6,758 bases of DNA from Anaerofilum sp. (GTDB lineage: Bacteria; Bacillota; Clostridia; Oscillospirales; Ruminococcaceae): positions 1-6,758 of the forward strand of contig JAHHUF010000095.1 of assembly GCA_020024115.1 (NCBI GenBank). The letters are read 5' to 3'. The notes under the pieces are model-generated. The model had not been told where the DNA came from and searched no databases. It was given only the letters and a program-made list of their open reading frames with translations. Of the stretch, positions 1 through 5,906 are shown piece by piece (the stretch's first letter is position 1; every line of letters begins with the position of its first letter). A program made the translations under genes and the position numbers.

Positions 1-1805
1 AGTGCGGCAGAAATTTTTCCATCCAAGGCTTGCAATGGCACTCCTTCAGGTGGCACTTCTTGAATGGATATTTTTCTTTCTGCTGCCAACTGAATTTCTG
101 TTTTGGGATTGAATCGCATATCAACCAAAACTTCAATTGTCAGGTTATACTTTTCCAAAAATTCTTCGACTGCCGTCTGGTTGGATACTCTGCCTTGAAA
201 CAGCACCACTGCTTTTTGTTGGTCAAACACAACTGTACAAGGGCTGTTTTGGCTGCCCACCATTACAAGGGTAAGAGTGGAGGAAAGCAATGTTTTCATC
301 ATCATAGTTCCCATCCACAAGTACAAAGGCACCGCTGCAAAAAGCCATCTGCTGCATTTTAATTTCCATAAAACAATCCAAAGAACGCTAATTATCACTA
401 TTATAGCAATTGGGTAAGCGCCTGTAATTTGAATACTGGAAAAAGGCAGTTCTGCAAACCATTTTGCAACATTCAAAATCAAAGAACTGATAAATCCGGC
501 ACAAAAAGCAAACAAGCGATGCAAAAAACTGGCTGGAAAAAACCATGAAGCAAACAAACATAACCAGCCAAAAAGCAGCTGCGGAAACAAAAGTGCTCCA
601 ACCACCAGATTGGACAGCACTGCAACTGTCACAACTTCCATCTCCAAGCAAACCAATACCGGAATTGTGGCAAGCGAAGCAAAAAACGGAAATGAAGCCA
701 GTTTCAATGCCCACAGCCAGCATTTTTGGATGGGAGAAATTGTTTGACCCAATAGATATTTTCGATAAAGGTTGATTCTTCGGATAGCCAAATCCGCATA
801 TAACACTCCTGCTGTGGCTGAGATACTGAGCCAAAATGACCCATCATAGCAAATAAAGGGGTTTGATACAACCAAAATCAAAACCGCAAGCCCCAAACTG
901 TTCAATCCATCTGCACATCTCATAAAAATGCCACAGCAGCAATAGATTAACACACCAACCAAAGCACGAATCATAGAGGGCGAAAAGCCTGTTACAAATG
1001 CAAAGGCAATTGACATAACAAATGCCATCGCAAATCCGACTTTCGGATGTTTCAGATAAGCCCCCAACCCAATCCACAAGCTGCACCAAATACTTAAATG
1101 CATTCCCGAAACAACCAGCACATGTGCAAGTCCTGCCAATCGAAAAACGGTTTTTGTTTCGGTGGTTAATGTGCTTTTGTCCCCAACAGAAACAGCCGCA
1201 AGAATCGCACCCAAATCCTGCCGCAAATAGCGTTTGATGTGGTGCGCCATACTTTCTCGCAGTTCCGAAAGTTTCACCTTGAAATTTCTTTCAGCACCAA
1301 TCACTTCTAAATTTTCACTTTCACCCTCCAAAAAAATCCTTTCCGCTTTTGCAAACATCGAAAATTTATTTTCAGGCAAAAGAGAAAACGCCACATCCCC
1401 CTGCAAAATTTCACCTTGTTCAATGGGAGTGAGTACAATCATTTTCACCTTTTTCCCTACAAGTTTTGGTTCTTCTGCTTGCAAAACCGTTGCATAAATA
1501 TTTTTTGTATTGGGCAAAAATCCCTCAAATACATCTTCTGTAATTATGGTTGTTTGTTGTGGTATATTTGAAATTGATTGAATTGATTCCACATAAATTG
1601 CTTTTGCAAAGCCTTGAATCAAAAATACAACGCTCATTGCCGCAATCAATATGGATAAAAAGCTCTTTCTGGCTACCAGTGCCACAATTAACATAAAAGC
1701 ACAAAAAGCCGCCAGCAGCCAACACACTGCCGACGGCATCGCCGTTCCTGCAAATTGTGCTGTCAATGCAGCCAACCCCAAACACAAAAACGGTCTTTTC
1801 CTCAT
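1..1805 (-). CDS. comEC: ComEC/Rec2-family DNA-uptake channel protein, 3' end outside window
   Basis: One open frame runs from an ATG at 1805 to the left edge without a stop (601 complete codons). ComEC is the inner-membrane channel that passes single-stranded DNA into the cell during transformation. Residues about 7-62 are hydrophobic membrane segments. Residues about 65-185 form the soluble OB-fold-like N-terminal domain (DUF4131). Residues about 195-460 are the Competence domain, with AGLAHVLVVSGMHL at 224-237, GFSPSMIRA at 273-281 and SFWLSISATAGVL from 323. Further membrane helices extend to about 500. From about 510 a metallo-beta-lactamase-like region begins, but its usual metal-binding residues are missing (R564, N566, K568, T569 where HxDxDH is expected). 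The start abuts the stop of the upstream phosphoribosyltransferase gene, with GAGGA at 1810-1814 as a closely spaced ribosome site. Family members usually have about 700-800 residues, so 100-200 are probably outside the window. The family call is firm; activity in transformation is not shown. Confidence 0.93.
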   Translation of the reverse strand, partial: MRKRPFLCLGLAALTAQFAGTAMPSAVCWLLAAFCAFMLIVALVARKSFLSILIAAMSVVFLIQGFAKAIYVESIQSISNIPQQTTIITEDVFEGFLPNTKNIYATVLQAEEPKLVGKKVKMIVLTPIEQGEILQGDVAFSLLPENKFSMFAKAERIFLEGESENLEVIGAERNFKVKLSELRESMAHHIKRYLRQDLGAILAAVSVGDKSTLTTETKTVFRLAGLAHVLVVSGMHLSIWCSLWIGLGAYLKHPKVGFAMAFVMSIAFAFVTGFSPSMIRALVGVLIYCCCGIFMRCADGLNSLGLAVLILVVSNPFICYDGSFWLSISATAGVLYADLAIRRINLYRKYLLGQTISPIQKCWLWALKLASFPFFASLATIPVLVCLEMEVVTVAVLSNLVVGALLFPQLLFGWLCLFASWFFPASFLHRLFAFCAGFISSLILNVAKWFAELPFSSIQITGAYPIAIIVIISVLWIVLWKLKCSRWLFAAVPLYLWMGTMMMKTLLSSTLTLVMVGSQNSPCTVVFDQQKAVVLFQGRVSNQTAVEEFLEKYNLTIEVLVDMRFNPKTEIQLAAERKISIQEVPPEGVPLQALDGKISAA

Positions 1806-2348
1806 TTATTCCTCAAAACACAAAGGCAGTTGCTGCAAGAAAATAATGTCATCACGCTGAGAAGCATCACCCTCTGCCAAAACAGCCGCTTTGCCTACAA
1901 CAGTACCTTCACTATGGCTCACCAATGTTTCCAATGCGTGCAGGCTGCCGCCGGTGCTGATAACATCATCAACAATCAGCACTCTTTTTCCGTTCATCGC
2001 TGCCAAATCCTTTTTATCAACCACCAAACGCTGTTTTGCAGCGGTGGTAATGGATTGGTCTTCCACGATTACAGGTTCCTGCATATACAGTTTTGGGCCT
2101 TTGCGTGCAGGAATGTAATTTTTCCCGCTTTGACGGCTCATTTCGTATGCCAAAGGAATTCCCTTTGCCTCTGCTGTAACAATCACATCAAAGTCGGGGC
2201 ATTTTTCCAATAATGCCTTTGCACACGCAACTGTTAACTCTACATCGCTAAACATGATAAATGCTGCAATTGAAAGTTTATCACTTACCTTGCAAACCGG
2301 CAGTTCTCTTGTCACACCTGCCACATTTAAAGTATAGGTTTTCTCCAT
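1806..2348 (-). CDS. type I phosphoribosyltransferase, adenine phosphoribosyltransferase-like
   Basis: This 180-residue protein carries the PRPP-binding loop VLIVDDVISTGGS at 123-135, the signature of type I phosphoribosyltransferases, which join a base to PRPP to give a nucleoside monophosphate and pyrophosphate. The acidic pair D127-D128 and the TGGS turn are intact. The stretch EAKGIPLAYEM at 60-70 followed by PARKGPKLY at 80-88 resembles the ESRGF..APLAYEL..VPVRK region of adenine phosphoribosyltransferase, and the length also fits Apt (about 170-180 residues). The protein is cytoplasmic, with no signal or membrane segment. Base specificity cannot be settled by eye: a xanthine-type or regulatory member is possible, so no symbol is given. 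An AAAAGGAG site lies 10 bases upstream of the ATG. The gene follows the HIT gene by 43 bases, and its TAA touches the ATG of comEC, which suggests co-transcription and perhaps translational coupling. Confidence 0.88.
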   Translation of the reverse strand: MEKTYTLNVAGVTRELPVCKVSDKLSIAAFIMFSDVELTVACAKALLEKCPDFDVIVTAEAKGIPLAYEMSRQSGKNYIPARKGPKLYMQEPVIVEDQSITTAAKQRLVVDKKDLAAMNGKRVLIVDDVISTGGSLHALETLVSHSEGTVVGKAAVLAEGDASQRDDIIFLQQLPLCFEE

Positions 2349-2358
2349 TTTGGAAAAT

Positions 2359-2366
2359 CTCCTTTT
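2359..2366 (-). promoter_or_regulatory. ribosome binding site of the phosphoribosyltransferase gene
   Basis: Read on the minus strand this is AAAAGGAG, ending 10 bases before the ATG at 2348. It is a strong Shine-Dalgarno match and fixes the start of the phosphoribosyltransferase. The rest of the 43-base gap is A/T-rich, with no hairpin or promoter that I could support. Confidence 0.8.
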
Positions 2367-2391
2367 ATTGTTTTAATAATATAGCCCACTT

Positions 2392-2730
2392 TTAGCCCGG
2401 AGGCCATGCCAAACTGCGTTCTGCCAACACATGAAAATGCAGATGATGCACACTTTGCCCTGCATCTTTTCCGCTGTTTGTCACCACACGATAGCCATTT
2501 TCCAGCCCAAGCTCTTTTGCTAATTTTGCAATTACTGCAAAAATGTGTCCCACCAAAGCAGCATCTTCTTCGGTCAAATCGGCAGGAGAAGCAATATGCT
2601 TTTTGGGAATTACCAAAAAATGTGTGGGAGCTTGTGGGTCGATGTCATGAAACGCTAACACTTGTTGGTCTTGGTACACTTCATTGACCGGAATTTCCCC
2701 TGCTGCCATCTTACAAAACAAACAATCCAT
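2392..2730 (-). CDS. HIT-family (HinT-like) nucleotide hydrolase
   Basis: This 112-residue cytoplasmic protein is complete and of normal length for the HinT branch of the histidine triad superfamily, which hydrolyses AMP linked through nitrogen (adenosine phosphoramidates) and aminoacyl-AMP. It has the N-terminal CLFC pair (C3, C6), which with H45 and the first triad histidine often binds zinc. The sequence KKHIASPADL is at 43-52 and the triad QSVHHLHFHVL at 92-102. H96, H98 and H100 form the HxHxH motif, and H98 is the expected nucleophile. It ends with AWPPG, the C-terminal signature of Hint proteins. The usual GGR before that end reads AER here, a mild departure. GGAGAT at 2738-2743 lies 7 bases before the ATG. 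The gene sits 115 bases after alaS and 43 bases before the phosphoribosyltransferase, in the same direction. The neighbour AlaRS makes alanyl-AMP, a possible substrate, but that is inference. Confidence 0.93.
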   Translation of the reverse strand: MDCLFCKMAAGEIPVNEVYQDQQVLAFHDIDPQAPTHFLVIPKKHIASPADLTEEDAALVGHIFAVIAKLAKELGLENGYRVVTNSGKDAGQSVHHLHFHVLAERSLAWPPG

Positions 2731-2751
2731 TGGTTACATCTCCATTCTTTC

Positions 2752-2791
2752 GCCGAATTAGCTGTCAATTTTTGAGCAGAAACAATTCGGC
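2752..2791 (-). other. stem-loop upstream of the HIT gene
   Basis: GCCGAATT at 2784-2791 (minus-strand reading) is exactly complementary to AATTCGGC at 2752-2759, giving an 8-base-pair stem with a 24-base loop. Inside the loop, TCAA and TTGA, flanked by CTG and CAG, can make a second small helix. No T-run follows, so it does not look like an intrinsic terminator. It ends only 8 bases before the HIT ribosome binding site and could affect translation or mRNA processing. The structure is seen in the sequence; any role is unproven. Confidence 0.45.
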
Positions 2792-2801
2792 TTTTGATTG
2801 A

Positions 2802-2837
2802 GGCAATCTGAAGCAAAACTTTCTGTTTCAGATTGCC
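2802..2837 (-). other. perfect 11-bp stem-loop just after alaS
   Basis: GGCAATCTGAA at 2802-2812 and TTCAGATTGCC at 2827-2837 are exact reverse complements separated by 14 bases. The hairpin starts 8 bases after the alaS stop codon. On the transcribed strand the 3' flank is TCAATCAAAAG, without a U-tract, so it is at best a weak or factor-assisted terminator. It may instead protect or delimit the alaS mRNA 3' end and lower expression of the downstream genes. Confidence 0.55.
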
Positions 2838-2845
2838 AACATCAA

Positions 2846-5512
2846 TTATTTCAAGTTTTGCTGTACAATACCAGCCACACCAGCCAAAGCATCCTCAACT
2901 TTTGATGCGTCTTTGATGCCTGCCATTGCCATATCAGGTTTACCGCCACCGTTGCCGCCAGCAATTGCAGCAACTGCTTTTACCAAAACGCCTGCTTTCA
3001 AGCCTCTTTCTTGTGCTTGTTTGCCCACAGATACCGCCAAAGTCGTCTTATCCTCAGACTGTGCACAAATTGCAGCAACAGAATTGGGGGCTTTGTCACG
3101 AATTTGCTGGCACATACTGCGGAGTGCTTCACTGTCAATACCTTTAAAGAAGGAGGTAATTACAGTGATGCCCTCCACTTCTTGTGCCTTCTCAAACAAT
3201 CCGTCAATCTGCGATGCAGCTGCTGCCGCTTTCATCTCTGCCAGTTCTTTGCTCAGAATACGAACTTCGTTTGCGGTTGCAGCCGCACGCTGTGCCAAAT
3301 CGTTGACATTCGCCACTTTCAATGCAGCGGCAGTGTCATGAAGCAACTGGGTACGCTCATCCAACAAACGCAGAACACCAAAACCGGTAGTACCCTCAAT
3401 ACGACGAATACCAGCCGCTGCACTGGACTCACTCAAAATTTTAAAGCAGCCCAATTGTGCAGTATTTTTTACATGAGTACCGCCACAGAACTCGGTTGAC
3501 CAGCCGTTGATGTCAACAACACGCACAACATCACCGTATTTTTCGCCAAACAGAGCCATTGCCCCCATCTTCTTTGCCTCAGAAATGGGCAGATTCTGCA
3601 CATTTACTTTCAAAGACTCAAAGATTTTTTCGTTGACGATTTTTTCTACCTCAAACAACTCAATGGGAGTCATTGCACTGAAATGGGTGAAGTCAAAGCG
3701 TACACGCTCATCATCCTCATAAGAACCTGCCTGATGCACATGGCTGCCCAAGACATCACGCAAAGCCTTTTGCAGCAGGTGAGCCGCAGTGTGGTTGCGT
3801 GCAATTGCCCCACGGCGAACCTTGTCTACGCTGGCAGTTACGGTTTCGCCTTTTTTCAATATGCCTTGCTGCAAAACGCAGGAATGAACAAAGTATCCCT
3901 TTGGGGTTTTCTTGACAGCCTGAACAGTCAGCTTTGCACCATTTGCACCGGTCAAAACGCCAGTATCCGCAACCTGTCCGCCGCTTTCTGCATAGAAAGG
4001 TGTTTGATTCAGAACCACCAAAACGCCCTCTTTTGCGCCTTCATCGGTAGCGATTGCATCCAACAGATTTTCGCCATCGGATACTGCCACAACCTGCACC
4101 TCTTTTTCCAAGCAGTCATAGCCAACAAACTCGGTAGGTTCTGCATCTGCATCCACAAACAGGTCGGTTGTCCAGCCGGAAATATCACGGGACATACGGT
4201 CAGCACGAGCAGTTTCTTTCTGCTTTTTCATTGCCTCCTGGAAGCCTTCTTCGTCCACAGCAATGCCTTCTTCTGCGGCGATTTCTTTGGTCAAATCCAG
4301 AGGGAATCCAAAGGTATCATTCAAACGGAACGCATCTGCACCGGACAAAATTTTCTCTTTGCCTTCTGCTGCTTCTTTGTTGATGGTTTCAATCAAACCG
4401 TTCAAAATTTCCATGCCTTGGTCAATGGTTTTGTAAAAACTTTTTTCCTCAGTGTTGATAACCTTTTTGATGTAATCCGCATGCTCAGCCAACTCAGGAT
4501 AGCCAGCACTGCTCTGTTTGATAACATCATCTGCCAACTCACTCAAGAACGGATAAGAAATACCCAACATTCTGCCATGACGGGCTGCACGACGCAGCAA
4601 ACGGCGCAGAACATACCCACGCCCTGCATTGGAAGGCAAAATGCCATCGCTTACCATAAATGTGGTGGAACGAATATGGTCGGTGATAACACGAATAGAA
4701 ATATCGTCTTTTGGGTTTGCTTTGTAGGTTTTGCGTGCGATTTTTTCTACCAAATGCAAAGTAGACTGCACAGTGTCAACCTCAAACAGGTTGCCTACCC
4801 CTTGCATCACACAAGCCAAACGCTCCAATCCCATACCAGTATCAATATTGGGGCGTTCCAAACGAGTATAAGTGCCTTTTCCGTCGGAATCAAACTGGCT
4901 GAATACCAGATTCCAAACTTCCATATAGCGGTCACAGTCACAGCCTACACCACAGGTAGGTTTATGACAGCCGTATTCCTCGCCGCGGTCAAAGTGAATC
5001 TCACTGCAAGGGCCGCAAGGGCCAGAGCCATGCTCCCAGAAGTTATCTTCTTTGCCCAAACGAACCATGTGGTCTGCTGGAATCCCCATTTTCTTTGTCC
5101 AAATGTCGTATGCTTCATCGTCCTGCTCATAAACAGAAACATACAAACGCTCTGCGGGAATTTGCAGTTCTTCGGTCAAAAACTCCCATGCCCAAGGAAT
5201 TACCTGCTCTTTGAAATAGTCCTGAAAGCTGAAGTTACCCAGCATTTCAAAATAAGTGCCATGACGAGCGGTAATGCCTACACGCTCAATATCAGGGGTG
5301 CGAATACATTTCTGGCAGGTGGTTACACGATGGCAGGGAGGCTCTTCTTGACCCAAAAACCACTTTTTCATGGGAGCCATGCCACTGTTAATCAGCAAAA
5401 GGCTGTTGTCATCCTTTGGGACAAGAGGAAAACTGTCCAGACGAAGATGTCCTTTGCTTTCAAAAAATTTCAAATACCGCTCACGCAGTTCATTCAATCC
5501 AGTCCATTGCAT
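2846..5512 (-). CDS. alaS: alanyl-tRNA synthetase
   Basis: This cytoplasmic class II synthetase charges tRNA-Ala with alanine through alanyl-AMP and edits mischarged Ser and Gly. With the chosen start it has 888 residues, close to the family's usual 870-880. Class II motif 2 is at about 84-101 (RHGTYFEMLGNFSFQDYF) and motif 3 at 224-238 (DTGMGLERLACVMQG). A Cys-rich insert (CHKPTCGVGCDCDRY) is near 182-196, which I recall from clostridial AlaRS. The editing domain has both zinc elements intact: HTAAH at 574-578 and CGGTH at 676-680. The C-terminal C-Ala domain carries GGNGGGKPDMAMAG at 853-866. I chose the ATG at 5512 because a GGAGG at 5524-5528 precedes it and typical proteins begin near M(K/Q)WTGLNELR. 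In-frame ATGs at 5530 (its G is shared with that GGAGG) and 5584 (inside the T-box terminator T-run) are less likely. Expression should be controlled by the T-box just upstream. Confidence 0.98.
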   Translation of the reverse strand: MQWTGLNELRERYLKFFESKGHLRLDSFPLVPKDDNSLLLINSGMAPMKKWFLGQEEPPCHRVTTCQKCIRTPDIERVGITARHGTYFEMLGNFSFQDYFKEQVIPWAWEFLTEELQIPAERLYVSVYEQDDEAYDIWTKKMGIPADHMVRLGKEDNFWEHGSGPCGPCSEIHFDRGEEYGCHKPTCGVGCDCDRYMEVWNLVFSQFDSDGKGTYTRLERPNIDTGMGLERLACVMQGVGNLFEVDTVQSTLHLVEKIARKTYKANPKDDISIRVITDHIRSTTFMVSDGILPSNAGRGYVLRRLLRRAARHGRMLGISYPFLSELADDVIKQSSAGYPELAEHADYIKKVINTEEKSFYKTIDQGMEILNGLIETINKEAAEGKEKILSGADAFRLNDTFGFPLDLTKEIAAEEGIAVDEEGFQEAMKKQKETARADRMSRDISGWTTDLFVDADAEPTEFVGYDCLEKEVQVVAVSDGENLLDAIATDEGAKEGVLVVLNQTPFYAESGGQVADTGVLTGANGAKLTVQAVKKTPKGYFVHSCVLQQGILKKGETVTASVDKVRRGAIARNHTAAHLLQKALRDVLGSHVHQAGSYEDDERVRFDFTHFSAMTPIELFEVEKIVNEKIFESLKVNVQNLPISEAKKMGAMALFGEKYGDVVRVVDINGWSTEFCGGTHVKNTAQLGCFKILSESSAAAGIRRIEGTTGFGVLRLLDERTQLLHDTAAALKVANVNDLAQRAAATANEVRILSKELAEMKAAAAASQIDGLFEKAQEVEGITVITSFFKGIDSEALRSMCQQIRDKAPNSVAAICAQSEDKTTLAVSVGKQAQERGLKAGVLVKAVAAIAGGNGGGKPDMAMAGIKDASKVEDALAGVAGIVQQNLK

Positions 5513-5523
5513 TGGTGTATAAT

Positions 5524-5528
5524 CCTCC
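5524..5528 (-). promoter_or_regulatory. ribosome binding site deciding the alaS start
   Basis: GGAGG on the minus strand lies 11 bases before the ATG at 5512, slightly wide but the only good Shine-Dalgarno sequence in this stretch. The in-frame ATG at 5530 has no such site upstream and shares a base with this one. The site therefore favours the 888-residue AlaRS over 894- or 912-residue versions. Confidence 0.65.
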
Positions 5529-5582
5529 ATTTTAACTGCAAGTTTTCTTGTTCTATCACATTGCTGATAACATGATTTTTCC

Positions 5583-5624
5583 AAAAAAAGATAGGCCTCC
5601 GCCCCAAGATAGGGACGAAGACCT
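5583..5624 (-). terminator. T-box intrinsic terminator
   Basis: AGGTCTTCGTCCC (5612-5624) pairs over all 13 positions, with a few G-U pairs, with GGGGCGGAGGCCT (5593-5605). The loop is TATCTT, followed by ATC and a run of seven T (5583-5589). The upstream arm holds the CGT and CCC bases that the antiterminator also needs, so the two folds exclude each other. This is the OFF state when tRNA-Ala is charged. It may also stop read-through from the upstream penicillin-binding protein gene. Confidence 0.95.
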
Positions 5625-5833
5625 AATTTATCTCCGTGGTACCACCCAGTTTGTGCTGTTGCAACAGCACCACTTTGTCTGCGTTAACGCCGCTTACGCC
5701 TGCTCTCACAGGAGGCTCAAGGGTGGCGGTACAAATCGTAGCAATACAAAAACCTTTCAGCAAACGGTTTTCTCTCTGTCAGAATTGCTTTTGATTGTTA
5801 GCCCTATCATTGCCAAACATCATATTATCAATT
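5583..5833 (-). promoter_or_regulatory. T-box riboswitch leader of alaS (alanine specific)
   Basis: This leader senses uncharged tRNA-Ala and permits transcription of alaS. On the minus strand the T-box core GGGTGGTACCACGG is at 5634-5647. Its bulge TGGT (5641-5644) would pair with the tRNA 3' end ACCA, fitting discriminator A73 of tRNA-Ala. The antiterminator pairs GGG (5645-5647) with CCC (5612-5614) and ACG (5635-5637) with CGT (5615-5617), leaving the standard 7-base bulge. Stem I shows the AG-box AGAGAG (5772-5777), an apical helix AAAACC/GGTTTT with loop TTTGCTGAAA, and a candidate specifier GCT (5740-5742) followed by A. Stem III is a perfect 18-base palindrome, GTGCTGTTGCAACAGCAC (5653-5670). 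The 5' limit is the predicted transcription start, not a mapped one. The T-box call is very firm; the exact specifier is less so. Confidence 0.95.
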
Positions 5834-5839
5834 ATTTTA

Positions 5840-5868
5840 ATCATATCATATAAATGAGTGTTTTACAA
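5840..5868 (-). promoter_or_regulatory. sigma-A type promoter for the alaS transcription unit
   Basis: On the minus strand TTGTAA (5863-5868) and TATGAT (5840-5845) are separated by exactly 17 bases. They match the TTGACA and TATAAT consensus at 4 and 5 of 6 positions. The predicted start near 5833 lies just upstream of Stem I of the T-box, as expected. The promoter sits 38 bases after the stop codon of the penicillin-binding protein gene. Confidence 0.75.
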
Positions 5869-5906
5869 GGGTTTTTCTGCAAAAAACTCTTTGATAAGAA
5901 ACACTT

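Noticed and set aside
388..1785. Several short minus-strand open frames across the comEC region, which could look like a fragmented or frameshifted gene.
   Set aside because: Codon-by-codon reading from 1805 to the left edge gives one uninterrupted frame with all ComEC motifs in register; the short frames are in a different phase and resemble nothing.
2381..2400. Short direct repeat GGGCTA at the HIT stop codon and just after it.
   Set aside because: Six bases repeated twice is within chance and matches no known signal.
2740..2768. Perfect TTGACA (2763-2768, minus strand) as a -35 box for a HIT-gene promoter.
   Set aside because: At 16-18 bases downstream there is only AATGGAGA-like sequence, which is the ribosome site region and not a -10 box.
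2802..2837. Calling the alaS 3' hairpin an intrinsic terminator.
   Set aside because: The transcribed strand lacks a U-tract after the stem (TCAATCAAAAG), so only a stem-loop is reported.
3683..5575. A plus-strand open frame of 630 codons.
   Set aside because: It lies wholly antisense to alaS and its T-box side. The product is rich in Cys, His and Gln with no domain pattern, while the opposite strand encodes a textbook AlaRS. It is a composition shadow.
5653..5670. Perfect 18-base palindrome as a protein operator or mobile-element end.
   Set aside because: Its place between Stem I and the T-box core makes it Stem III of the T-box leader.
5857..5905. Inverted repeat AGTGTTT/AAACACT as a terminator for the penicillin-binding protein gene.
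   Set aside because: It has only 7 pairs with a 35-base loop that includes the alaS -35 box; it is too weak to support.
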